From assembly GCA_012964265.1 (NCBI GenBank), contig DTUH01000125.1, forward strand, positions 1 through 13,096: DNA of 13,096 bases. The letters run 5' to 3'. Below are positions 5,908 through 13,026 of the stretch, one piece after another. The notes under the pieces were generated by a model. The model did not search any database and was not told where the DNA came from. It was given only the letters and a program-made list of their open reading frames with translations. Positions within the stretch are counted from its first letter, which is position 1. Each line of letters begins with the position of its first letter. The translations under genes and the position numbers were made by a program. The DNA is from Candidatus Lambdaproteobacteria bacterium. Its GTDB lineage: Bacteria; SAR324; NAC60-12.

Positions 5908-7236
5908 TCAAGTCGTCAGTGCAACATGGAGTTTTTGGACGAGTGCCTGATTGTAACCGTGTGATGTCATGTTGGCCACGACCCGACCTCTCAAGGGATA
6001 ACCGAGCAAATAAAGGTCCCCGATGAGGTCCAGAATTTTGTGTCGTACAAACTCATCCGGAAAACGCAAATCCGTGTTGATCACTTTTCCGTCATGCAAA
6101 ATGATATGGGAGTCCAGATAACCGCTGCCGACTGTTCCTGTTTTTTGTGCCAGATCAATATTTTCGAAGGTATTGAATGAACGTGCCGGCGCAATATCAA
6201 GGTCAAATGAATTCTGATCAGGATTAAATGTTAAATTTTGCTCACCGATCGGTGCAGAATAATCGATACGCATCTTGACCTCAAAGCCGTCAAACGGTTC
6301 CACATAAAGGTGTTTTTCCGCCAATTTTTTCCGCCCAACCTGTATTGGAGCCAACACTACCGCTTCTTTTGCCGGAACATCCTGATCCTGCACACCGGCC
6401 TCTTTGATAAGTTCGCTAAAATCCTGGGCTGATCCATCGACATTTGGTATTTCCTCATCGACTTTTGCCAAAACATTGGTGATTCCAGCCATGTGCAGGG
6501 ATGCCATTAAATGCTCCACTGTGCGCACCCGCCGATTTTTGCGGGCTAATACAGTAGAATTTGCGCTGAAGGACTGCTGTTTCACCGATTGGGAAAAATT
6601 TTCAATATTCGTGATGTGCGCAGGTAAAGATGTATCATCCAGGGTTTGAAATACAACACCGGAATTCGGATCAAGCGGACTTAAAATTACACCCGTGTTG
6701 CGTCCAGTCAAAAGCCCTTTGCCGTTCAAAACAACATTGCCTTTCAATGTGCGTTGTGGACGCTCCGAATCCTTGAGCCGCACTGCTCCGGAAGGTATGA
6801 TTGGATTGATAATCTTGGCAACTTCCATCCTCGTATCTGATGCCAGATCTTTTATTCTCTCCGGAGGTTTGTTTGAAAGTACAACTGCAATTTTGTCGAG
6901 CAGTATTTCCAGGCGCAAAGGTTTTTCCATAAAATCAACAGCGCCCAGTTTAATTGCGTTTACTGCCGCATCAATACCCGCGTGTCCGCTCATCATGATT
7001 ACCGGCAGTTCCGGATGGGTTTCACGCAGTTTACTGAGAATCGCCATACCGTCAATGCCGGGAAGCCAGATATCCAACAGCACTAAATCCGGTGTTTGCT
7101 GCTCCAATTCTGCAAAAAAGTGTATAGAATCCTTACAGGACATTACCGGATATCCTTCATCGGACAGCACGTTCTCAAGTGTTTCACGGATTGCTGCCTC
7201 GTCATCCACTATGCAAATGGTTTGTGATTTTGTCAT
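5908..7236 (-). CDS. lpxC: Receiver domain-LpxC fusion: NtrX-like REC plus UDP-3-O-acyl-GlcNAc deacetylase
   Basis: LpxC is the zinc deacetylase that commits UDP-3-O-acyl-GlcNAc to lipid A. This 442-residue protein has an extra receiver domain at residues 1-120: acidic Asp11/Asp12, phospho-acceptor Asp55 in 'LLDIWLPGIDG', Ser83 in 'IMMSGHAG', and Lys105 in 'DFMEKPL'. 'DIWLPG' and 'AIKLGAVDFMEKPL' are typical of NtrX-type regulators. After a 30-45-residue linker, LpxC covers about 163-440. It carries Glu241-His242 ('VEH'), 'PNVDGSAQDF' (264-273), His399, Lys400 and Asp403 in 'EFVRHKILDLIGD', and His426 in 'SHGYNQAL'. The zinc ligands (His242, His399, Asp403) and catalytic Glu241 and His426 are all present. 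The reading frame is continuous, so this is a true fusion. One change stands out: Leu176 replaces the conserved His of 'GLHSG'. No histidine kinase is in view. The gene lies 40 bp after the DUF192 gene. Confidence 0.93.
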   Translation of the reverse strand: MTKSQTICIVDDEAAIRETLENVLSDEGYPVMSCKDSIHFFAELEQQTPDLVLLDIWLPGIDGMAILSKLRETHPELPVIMMSGHAGIDAAVNAIKLGAVDFMEKPLRLEILLDKIAVVLSNKPPERIKDLASDTRMEVAKIINPIIPSGAVRLKDSERPQRTLKGNVVLNGKGLLTGRNTGVILSPLDPNSGVVFQTLDDTSLPAHITNIENFSQSVKQQSFSANSTVLARKNRRVRTVEHLMASLHMAGITNVLAKVDEEIPNVDGSAQDFSELIKEAGVQDQDVPAKEAVVLAPIQVGRKKLAEKHLYVEPFDGFEVKMRIDYSAPIGEQNLTFNPDQNSFDLDIAPARSFNTFENIDLAQKTGTVGSGYLDSHIILHDGKVINTDLRFPDEFVRHKILDLIGDLYLLGYPLRGRVVANMTSHGYNQALVQKLHVALTT

Positions 7237-7276
7237 TGTAGCGGTTTGGTTAATGTTGTCGGCAAGTCGGTCAAGT

Positions 7277-7744
7277 TTAAAAATTATAGTTCAAAATATC
7301 TCCCGGCTTAAGTCCCAGCTTGGAGGCACGTCCTGATTCAATTTCCAGCACAAAATTAGCCGGTTCCGAAGGCACCAAAACAGGGGGCTTTTCACCTTTT
7401 TTTACCATCTGGACATTCCTCAGAATGTGTACAATCCGATAATTATCAATCCATAATATATCCAAAGGGAATTGCATGTCTTTCATCCAAAAACGATGTG
7501 CTTTTCGTTTTTCAAAGACAAACAGCATCCCCCAGTTTTTTTTCAGTCCTGAGCGTTTTCCCAGTCCTAAACTCCGTTTTTTTTGTGTGTCAGCAACTTC
7601 CACAGGGATTTCAATTCCCGTGGAAGTGGTTACAAAAGCGTGGGCATAATTTAGTTGTTCGGCAAAAACAGTTTCGCTGCCAAAAAAAGGGGCAACCCAG
7701 AACGTTAGCAAAATAGTGCAAAAAAAAAGATGACGCGGAATCAT
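7277..7744 (-). CDS. DUF192 family protein, exported
   Basis: This 155-residue protein of unknown function has a signal peptide: a hydrophobic stretch at about 6-27 and a likely cleavage after 'TVFA' (near residue 28), so the mature protein is periplasmic or extracytoplasmic. The mature part shows the DUF192 core: 'KKRSLGLGKRSGL' (55-67), 'WGMLFVFEKRKAHRFWMKDM' (71-90), 'FPLDILWID' (92-100) and a C-terminal 'GRASKLGLKPGDIL'. Length is normal for the family. The ATG at 7744 overlaps the def stop by 4 bp (ATGA arrangement), so translation is probably coupled to deformylase. No function is established for the family that I can name. Confidence 0.88.
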   Translation of the reverse strand: MIPRHLFFCTILLTFWVAPFFGSETVFAEQLNYAHAFVTTSTGIEIPVEVADTQKKRSLGLGKRSGLKKNWGMLFVFEKRKAHRFWMKDMQFPLDILWIDNYRIVHILRNVQMVKKGEKPPVLVPSEPANFVLEIESGRASKLGLKPGDILNYNF

Positions 7745-8259
7745 GCCTCTGCTTTTGCGAGTTTTGTCAGCCGTTTTTTTACCATTTTCTGTTTTAGCAC
7801 CGGCAAGTGATCAATGAATAAAACTCCGTTCAAATGGTCAATTTCATGCTGCAGACAAATGGACATCATATCCTCAGCATCCATTTTTTGGGCTTCGCCT
7901 CTGACATTCTGATACTCAACTGTTATTTTTTCTGCACGTTCAATTTCACCGCGGAATTCAATGACACTCAAGCAGCCTTCTTCTGAGACGGTTGTCCCTG
8001 ACTCCTTTACAATTTCAGGATTGATGAAAACATGGGGTTCGCGCAAACTGATTTCTTCCTCGCCGCTTTTTAAATCAATGACAATTATTTGTTTGAGGAT
8101 TCCTGCCTGAATTGCCGCCAAACCGATTCCGCCGGAAACGTACATTGTTTCCAACATGGATTGCGTGGTTTCAGCAAGCTCGTGATTAAAAATTGTAACC
8201 GCCTCTGTTTTCTGTCTTAAAATTGGATCAGGAAAAGTATAGATTTCTAAAATTGTCAC
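7741..8259 (-). CDS. def: Peptide deformylase
   Basis: Def removes the formyl group from the N-terminal Met of nascent proteins at the ribosome. At 172 residues it has normal length. The three family motifs are present: 'GIGLAAIQAG' (44-53, Gln51 kept), 'EGCLSV' (94-99, metal ligand Cys96) and 'QHEIDHLNG' (137-145, metal ligands His138 and His142, catalytic Glu139). The usual Pro is Ile in both motif 1 (GLAAPQ becomes GLAAIQ) and motif 2 (EGCLSVP becomes EGCLSVI). The start is GTG at 8259, giving 'MTILEIYTFPDPILRQ', which aligns with ordinary deformylase N-termini; its ribosome binding site is weak. It is the first gene of the def-DUF192-lpxC-nusB run and has a plausible promoter about 60 bp upstream. 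Confidence 0.94.
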   Translation of the reverse strand: MTILEIYTFPDPILRQKTEAVTIFNHELAETTQSMLETMYVSGGIGLAAIQAGILKQIIVIDLKSGEEEISLREPHVFINPEIVKESGTTVSEEGCLSVIEFRGEIERAEKITVEYQNVRGEAQKMDAEDMMSICLQHEIDHLNGVLFIDHLPVLKQKMVKKRLTKLAKAEA

Positions 8260-8318
8260 TGCTTTATTTAAACTGAAAAACCGCTTTCCATGCTGGAGAT
8301 CTTTATTAACCAGATTCG

Positions 8319-8347
8319 ATTTTAACCAAACTCATACTCAAACACAA
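8319..8347 (-). promoter_or_regulatory. Candidate sigma-70-type promoter for the def operon
   Basis: On the reverse strand TTGTGT (8347-8342) and TAAAAT (8324-8319) are separated by exactly 17 bases, giving fair -35 and -10 matches. Transcription would begin near 8312, leaving about a 50-base leader before the def GTG. It lies in the 209-bp gap between the divergent def and deacetylase genes. No convincing promoter was seen for the + strand gene in the same gap. Identified by consensus only. Confidence 0.4.
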
Positions 8348-8468
8348 TCCGTGAAGTATAAAAAACTACATAAGTACCAGCTTTGACTTGAAGGCAGATG
8401 CCGGATTGAGTTAGTATGCGTCATGATTTGGAGCACAAAAATTATTACAGTAAATTAAACGGAGAAAA

Positions 8469-9416
8469 ATGAAAACCGGATTTTATACGAATCCCATTTA
8501 CCTCGAACACGACACAGGTTCTCATCCGGAAAACGCAAACCGTCTGAGAGCAATTCTGGAAAGACTTGAGTCCGGTGGTTTGATGGAAAAACTCAAAGTG
8601 CAACCGGGGCGTGCCGCGACCACAGCGGAGATAAAAATGCTGCACGCGGAAAAACTGATTTCGGAAGTCGAAGCCGCGGCAGTGAGCGGTGCGAAAATGC
8701 TGCATACACAGGATTGTGTTATATCTTCACAAACTTATAACGCGGCTTTACACGCAGTAGGTTCTGTGCTGGACGCGGCGCTGGAGGTTGCGGAACGCAG
8801 GATTGATAACGCGTTCTGCGCGGTTCGTCCGCCGGGACATCATGCGGAATATGAAACCGCAATGGGCTTTTGTTTTTTTAACAACATTGCGCTGGCGGCA
8901 GAGTTTCTGACCAGAAAAATGGGATTTCAGCGGGTGCTGATTTTTGATTTTGATGTGCATCATGGAAACGGCACGCAGCATTTTTTTGAGGAACGGGCAG
9001 ATATTTATTTTGTCAGCATGCATCAGGATCCGCGTACCAGTTATCCCGGAACCGGTTTTGCGGATGAACGAGGTAGTGGTGCGGGATCCGGATTTACCCT
9101 CAATGTTCCTGTTCCTCCCGGAATGGAGGATGAAAAATATTTGCAAACATTTTATGCCAATGTGCAGCCGAAATTGTTGGAATACAATCCGGACTTTGTC
9201 TTGATCTCTGCAGGATTTGACGCGCATCGTGATGATCCTTTAGCTTCGCTGAATCTCACTGAACGAACTTTCAGGGAGTTGACAATGGAACTGAAACAGT
9301 TGGCGGAGAAGTCTGCCGGAGGAAGAATTATGAGTCTGCTCGAAGGAGGTTATGATTTAAACGCCCTCTCTTCAAGTGTCCAGGAACATCTGACGGTTTT
9401 GCAGAATGATGACTGA
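8469..9416 (+). CDS. Histone deacetylase-like (arginase-deacetylase superfamily) zinc hydrolase
   Basis: This is a 315-residue zinc amide hydrolase that removes acetyl groups from lysine side chains or small acetylated amines. Motifs in order: 'HPENANRLRAI' (19-29), the tandem His124/His125 in 'RPPGHHAE' (120-127), Asp162 and His164 in 'DFDVHHGNGTQ' (160-170), the third zinc ligand Asp251 in 'SAGFDAHRDDPLA' (247-259), and the oxyanion-stabilising Tyr295 in 'LEGGYD' (291-296). The layout is class II HDAC-like. At the 'DPL' position the residue is Leu258, where polyamine-selective HDAC10 has Glu, which argues against acetylpolyamines as main substrate. The ATG has a good GGAG site 5 bases upstream. 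It appears monocistronic, facing the UPF0104 gene tail to tail across 16 bp. The physiological substrate is unknown. Confidence 0.9.
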   Translation: MKTGFYTNPIYLEHDTGSHPENANRLRAILERLESGGLMEKLKVQPGRAATTAEIKMLHAEKLISEVEAAAVSGAKMLHTQDCVISSQTYNAALHAVGSVLDAALEVAERRIDNAFCAVRPPGHHAEYETAMGFCFFNNIALAAEFLTRKMGFQRVLIFDFDVHHGNGTQHFFEERADIYFVSMHQDPRTSYPGTGFADERGSGAGSGFTLNVPVPPGMEDEKYLQTFYANVQPKLLEYNPDFVLISAGFDAHRDDPLASLNLTERTFRELTMELKQLAEKSAGGRIMSLLEGGYDLNALSSSVQEHLTVLQNDD

Positions 9417-9432
9417 AAATTCAGGATTCTTT

Positions 9433-10437
9433 TCAATTTTCAACTTCATCTTCAAGCATTTCTTCCGGATGTTTTGGGATTTTATATTCACTGCTGTAAA
9501 GAAAATATGGTATTCCGCCCAAAAGATAAACGCCCAGTTGGACAATGACAAATAGATTGAAAATGTCCGCGCCTCCGGAAAAGCCGGCAAGCTGATAAAG
9601 TGATTCAAAAGCTACATGCCCTATTCCGATTCCGCCAGGCGCTAATGGAATTGCTACAGTGATCAGGCCGATCGGCATCAGAAAAAACTGGGTCGCCAGT
9701 TCCATTTCTTTAATTCCCATTAAACGCGTCACCTGGAAAAAAATCAATGCGACTAAAATGTGGATTCCAATTGACAGCAGGAGGGTAATGGTTAAAGTTG
9801 TTTTTTGGTGCTGATAACTTTTGAATGCGGAATAAACTTTGAGGCTAAACTTTTTTGCAGGCAGACGCTGAAAGAGCCGTACAAAGGGATCACGGCCTTC
9901 CTTAAATGGAAAAAGCGCTATCGCGTAAAATAAAACTGTTCCTCCAAAAAGAACCGTTATCATCCATGCGGGCGAGTGAAGACTTTCATGAGAAAGTATT
10001 AGTTCAAGATTAAAGACGAGCGCCAAAAAAGCCATCACAATCAAGCCGAATAATCCTACAAATCTGTCGATCAGCAGCGTCATAAAAGCTCTGGTACGTC
10101 CTTCTTCATGTTGTGCCTTGATTACGTAGTAACCCTTGACTACGTCTCCGGTAACTGCTCCCGGAAGTGTAGTGTTGAAAAAATTACCGATCCATGTCAG
10201 TAAAAATGTTTGTTTAGGATTTACCGGCACACCGATTGCCCGTAACAATAACCACCAGCGAAATGTCGCCATCGGTACAACGGCAAAAACAAGTACTCCA
10301 ACCATCAGCGCAAGTATTTCCGGAGCATCCCGGAACAGCATCAATTTTTCGAAATTCAGTCGGCCGCTTTGGATAAGATAAACCAAAATGCTTCCTACAA
10401 CTCCTATTTTGAGTAAAATTATCAGTAGTTTTTTCAT
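9433..10437 (-). CDS. UPF0104/LPG-synthase transmembrane-domain (YbhN-like) membrane protein
   Basis: This 334-residue inner-membrane protein has about seven to eight hydrophobic segments (roughly 4-22, 41-67, 77-92, 118-147, 158-177, 213-236, 248-270, 292-314). It matches the membrane half of lysylphosphatidylglycerol synthases and stand-alone relatives: 'TLPGAVTGDVVKGYY' (90-104), 'LLIDRFVGLFGL' (121-132) and 'PLAPGGIGIGHVAFESLY' (264-281). The soluble aminoacyl-transferase domain of MprF is absent, so phospholipid aminoacylation is not expected; lipid or glycolipid translocation is a common proposal for such proteins. The C-terminus is acidic and cytoplasmic. The start is 7 bp after the stop of the A24-N protein, so the two are surely co-transcribed. 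Confidence 0.87.
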   Translation of the reverse strand: MKKLLIILLKIGVVGSILVYLIQSGRLNFEKLMLFRDAPEILALMVGVLVFAVVPMATFRWWLLLRAIGVPVNPKQTFLLTWIGNFFNTTLPGAVTGDVVKGYYVIKAQHEEGRTRAFMTLLIDRFVGLFGLIVMAFLALVFNLELILSHESLHSPAWMITVLFGGTVLFYAIALFPFKEGRDPFVRLFQRLPAKKFSLKVYSAFKSYQHQKTTLTITLLLSIGIHILVALIFFQVTRLMGIKEMELATQFFLMPIGLITVAIPLAPGGIGIGHVAFESLYQLAGFSGGADIFNLFVIVQLGVYLLGGIPYFLYSSEYKIPKHPEEMLEDEVEN

Positions 10438-10444
10438 TCGCTAA

Positions 10445-10963
10445 TCAATAAGAGTAAGCGCCAAAATTTAAAATCAACAAAATTGCTCCTGCAAAAAACA
10501 GTGTTTTTCGTAATTGCTGACAGTTCCAGCAGTGTCCCAGAATCCACAAAAATGAAAAGGTAATACTGAATGTCAAAGGCAAAATCCAGCCGTGTAAAAA
10601 CCAGCCCATCACTGCATACCACAAGCCATGCAGGGCTTCAGTCGAAATCGTTTTTATGCCGATTGCGGCATTGCATTTTCGGCAATGACCTCCACACATT
10701 AAATATGAAAACAGGGGAATATTTTCAAACCAGCGCAGCTGATGTCCACATGAAAAGCAAAAAGAACGTGCAGGGTTGTATAAACTAAGCGTCTGATCCC
10801 GGATGTACTGTTTCAGGAAAGTGGACGTTTCAGGAGATGTCAACAGGTGTGAACGTTTTTCTTTGTCTGCAAACTGCAGAGGCAAACGCTCCAGGCAAAC
10901 GTTGACAAAACTGCCCGTGATCAGACCAAGCACAGCCCATGTTCCAATTTCATAATACTGCAC
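10445..10963 (-). CDS. Stand-alone prepilin peptidase N-terminal (A24-N) domain protein
   Basis: This 172-residue membrane protein resembles the first half of PilD/GspO: 'GLITGSFVNVCLERLPL' (13-29), then a zinc-type cysteine tetrad Cys69, Cys72, Cys94 and Cys97 in 'CFSCGHQLRWFENIPLFSYL' (69-88) and 'CRKCNAAIG'. In full-length enzymes this half N-methylates the mature pilin and is followed by the aspartyl peptidase membrane domain. Here the protein ends after two more hydrophobic stretches (about 112-145 and 154-170), with no catalytic Asp pair or GxGD. Neighbouring frames show no continuation, so this is a short form rather than a simple frameshift. The GTG start has a GGAG site about 6 bases upstream. 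It sits 45 bp after ligE and 7 bp before the UPF0104 gene. It may be a degenerate relic or a specialised protein. Confidence 0.75.
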   Translation of the reverse strand: MQYYEIGTWAVLGLITGSFVNVCLERLPLQFADKEKRSHLLTSPETSTFLKQYIRDQTLSLYNPARSFCFSCGHQLRWFENIPLFSYLMCGGHCRKCNAAIGIKTISTEALHGLWYAVMGWFLHGWILPLTFSITFSFLWILGHCWNCQQLRKTLFFAGAILLILNFGAYSY

Positions 10964-11008
10964 TCTGACTCCGGATCAGGCTCATTTTTTATGGCGGGAT
11001 TCGATACA

Positions 11009-11884
11009 TCAAAACTGTTGGCGTATCCTCAAAAAACTGGCAAATCTCGGCAATCCTTTCTTTGTGGTTCCAGTGAATTTGAAGGTAATAACGGAACCAA
11101 CCGGGGGCGGACTTCGACGCTCGTCGTTACTGAAACCTGTTCCTATGCGAAAGATGTGACCGCTTTGGTCTTTAACCAGTAATGAGCCCATCATTCCACT
11201 GAATTTACCTTTGCCTGGCAGGATTTCAATTACAGTAGCTTCAGCATCCTGCCATGGTTTCAGTTTAAGCAGGTCATCACTTCTGCCGCTGTGATAAAGC
11301 GAATCGGCCCGATGCAGCATCAAACCTTCACCTCCCTTTTTTACAACATCATCCAGCATCTTCAGCAGTTCCTCTTCCGACTTGAGGCGAATTTGCGGTA
11401 TTACCTTCAGCCAGGGTATTTTTACGGACGTTGTCAATTTTATCATTTTTTGAACTCTAGCGGTGAAAGTGCCGGAATGGTCCGGAAGCTCAAATAACAT
11501 GTAGCGCACTTGTTTCCATTCATTATCAACAGGAATCTTTTTGCGGACGATTCCGGAAAGTCTGTCAAAAGTCCCGCGTCCCACCCAAAGTTCGCCATCC
11601 ATCGGCAGATCAGGAAAATTTGCGGTAAACCAGAGCGGAGCATGAATTAAATTCCCGCTGCGAAAATGAAGTTTTTCGCCATTCCAAATCGCGCGTACTC
11701 CATCCAGTTTTTCACTGACCCACCATTTCGAAACATCTTCCTGACTGTAAACCTTTGCCAGCAACGGTTCAATGTTATGCTCTTTACCATCGGCATCACC
11801 TGCAACAAGCGGTGCTGAGAAGAAAATCAATTCCGCAAAAAGCAAAAACAGCAGAAGTTTTCGATAATGCGGTTTGTCTGACAT
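11009..11884 (-). CDS. ligE: Exported ATP-dependent DNA ligase (LigE-like)
   Basis: This minimal 291-residue ligase seals 5'-phosphate/3'-OH nicks via ligase-AMP. Residues 1-29 look like a signal peptide (basic start, hydrophobic 10-28), followed by the catalytic part, which suggests action in the periplasm or outside, as proposed for LigE ligases. Motifs: I 'EKLDGVR' (58-64) with the AMP-accepting Lys59; 'DGELWVGRGTFDRLSG' (96-111, motif with Glu98); III 'MLFELPD' (129-135, Glu where Asp is more usual); IV 'EGLML' (186-190); V 'LLKLKPWQDAEATV' (205-218). A short OB-fold follows, with 'GKFSGMMGSL' (226-235). No DNA-binding N-domain or Ku-linked domains are present. It starts 34 bp after the ParA gene. 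LigE relatives in other bacteria have been discussed with DNA uptake and extracellular DNA; applying that here is inference. Confidence 0.9.
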   Translation of the reverse strand: MSDKPHYRKLLLFLLFAELIFFSAPLVAGDADGKEHNIEPLLAKVYSQEDVSKWWVSEKLDGVRAIWNGEKLHFRSGNLIHAPLWFTANFPDLPMDGELWVGRGTFDRLSGIVRKKIPVDNEWKQVRYMLFELPDHSGTFTARVQKMIKLTTSVKIPWLKVIPQIRLKSEEELLKMLDDVVKKGGEGLMLHRADSLYHSGRSDDLLKLKPWQDAEATVIEILPGKGKFSGMMGSLLVKDQSGHIFRIGTGFSNDERRSPPPVGSVITFKFTGTTKKGLPRFASFLRIRQQF

Positions 11885-11918
11885 TGTTGATTGTTGGAAA
11901 TATTTTCTTTCGTTTTCG

Positions 11919-12710
11919 CTAACTTAGCTCTCCGGCCCTGGACAAAAGAAACCGGTCCAGCAATTCATTTGCGAGGCGGATGTATCCGGTTGCGCCTGCT
12001 GAATTCAAGTGGCGCTGAATAACATCAATACCTAAATTACTGGCTTCAAGAATATATGGACAATTTGGAATAATGGTTTCAAAAACAGAGTCTCCCAGCG
12101 TCTGGCAAATCTGTTTGCAAACTTGACGGTGGGACAGAATTTCATCATCATACATGGTCAGTAAAATGCCTGCAAGACGCAGTCTCGGTTCAATTGTTCT
12201 TTGCAAGTCCTTAAAGGCCTGCAAAAAGCGTTTTAGAGATTTTATGGCTAAAGTTTCACATTCAAGCGGAACGATAATGAGGTCTGCCGCAAGCATCGCA
12301 TTAATGCTGAGGGAGCTTGTGGAAGCAGGTGCGTCCATAATAATAAAGTCATAGATACCCGCGGCATTCTGCTCGATCCACTGCGCTACATGGTAATAAT
12401 CGGCGGCAATTTTGTTGACAGTTTGTTCTGTCAGCAGGTCTTGAATATTTGAAAGCAGGAGGTCAAGATTTTGGTGCTTGCCGGTGTTTATAATTTCTTG
12501 GAGCGAAATATTGGGCGTACAAAAAACTTCACGTATGCCCAAACCGGCAGGATTTTCTACGCCCAGAGAGTGATGAACTGAGCCTTGTGGATCAAGGTCC
12601 ACCAGAAGCGTCTTATAACCTCCAAGTGCAAAGGCGGTTGCCAGATGTACGGCTGATGTAGTTTTTCCCACCCCGCCTTTTTGGCTTGCGAATGTAATCA
12701 CTTTTGCCAT
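11919..12710 (-). CDS. ParA/Soj-family ATPase, orphan
   Basis: This is a 263-residue deviant Walker-type ATPase of the kind that segregates chromosomes, plasmids or other cargo by forming dynamic gradients on the nucleoid. The N-terminus 'ITFASQKGGVGKTTSAVHLA' (5-24) has the signature Lys11 and P-loop Lys16. 'LLVDLDPQGS' (35-44) is the Walker A' motif, and 'FIIMDAPAS' is Walker B, with Ala-Pro-Ala where Cys/Thr-Pro-Pro is usual. No extra N-terminal helix-turn-helix is present. No ParB gene or parS-like cluster is visible next to it; on the same strand it is preceded by a DUF302 remnant and followed by ligE. It may therefore position something other than the chromosome, or its partner lies elsewhere. 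Confidence 0.9.
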   Translation of the reverse strand: MAKVITFASQKGGVGKTTSAVHLATAFALGGYKTLLVDLDPQGSVHHSLGVENPAGLGIREVFCTPNISLQEIINTGKHQNLDLLLSNIQDLLTEQTVNKIAADYYHVAQWIEQNAAGIYDFIIMDAPASTSSLSINAMLAADLIIVPLECETLAIKSLKRFLQAFKDLQRTIEPRLRLAGILLTMYDDEILSHRQVCKQICQTLGDSVFETIIPNCPYILEASNLGIDVIQRHLNSAGATGYIRLANELLDRFLLSRAGELS

Positions 12711-12837
12711 CGTTGAAGCCGCTCACCTGAAATAGAATTTAGTTTTGCTGTTATTTAAGTCGCTCAAGTTGCAAAAGCGAGTGTAACACAGGATCAACGA
12801 AAAGCAAACTTTTCTCATCCGGACCTGCTACTTAAGC

Positions 12838-13026
12838 TCAAACTGAATCGAGTGCGCTTTGCAGTTTTTCCCGTACACTTTTAGCAAAATCATCTAAATC
12901 GGTTCTTCCGGTTGCCTGCACCATCATTTCCGGATCGATGATACCCAAAACAGTTTCTCCAGTTTTCGGATCTTCGTAAACAACAACGTTGCAGGGCAGC
13001 AGCAAACCGATATCTATTTCCTCAGA
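12838..13026 (-). pseudogene. DUF302 family protein, C-terminal remnant (5' part missing)
   Basis: Translating the reverse strand gives 62 codons from 13026 to a TGA at 12840-12838. They include 'EEIDIGLLLPCNVVVYED' and 'GETVLGIIDPEMMVQATG', then a helical end. 'IGLLLPCNVVVYE' followed by '...IDP' is the typical second half of DUF302 proteins, whose function is unknown. The usual first 60-70 residues are missing. Directly upstream of the Ser codon (13024-13026) the frame runs into a stop (13027-13029), and another follows nearby. None of the three reverse frames in 13030-13096 resembles the missing half. The gene is thus broken by an insertion, rearrangement or contig-end artefact. No start codon is available in the surviving stretch before the core motif. 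Confidence 0.7.

Noticed and set aside
6695..7336. Long (213-codon) + strand reading frame opposite the receiver part of the lpxC fusion
   Set aside because: It is fully antisense to a clear receiver domain and rich in Ser/Ile without motifs; it is a shadow of the real gene's codon usage.
4689..9416. A polyamine acetylation/deacetylation pair formed by the SSAT-like GNAT and the HDAC-like enzyme
   Set aside because: The genes are over 3 kb apart in different transcription units, and the HDAC-like protein has Leu258 where polyamine-selective HDAC10 has Glu, so the pairing is not supported.
11009..11884. Ligase as part of a Ku/LigD non-homologous end-joining system
   Set aside because: No Ku gene, polymerase or nuclease domain is nearby, and the N-terminal signal peptide points to an exported LigE-type enzyme.
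12711..12837. Promoter or terminator in the gap before the ParA gene
   Set aside because: Only partial hexamers (for example TTGCTT and TACACT, 16 apart, on the reverse strand) and a 5-bp hairpin were seen, too weak to call as features.
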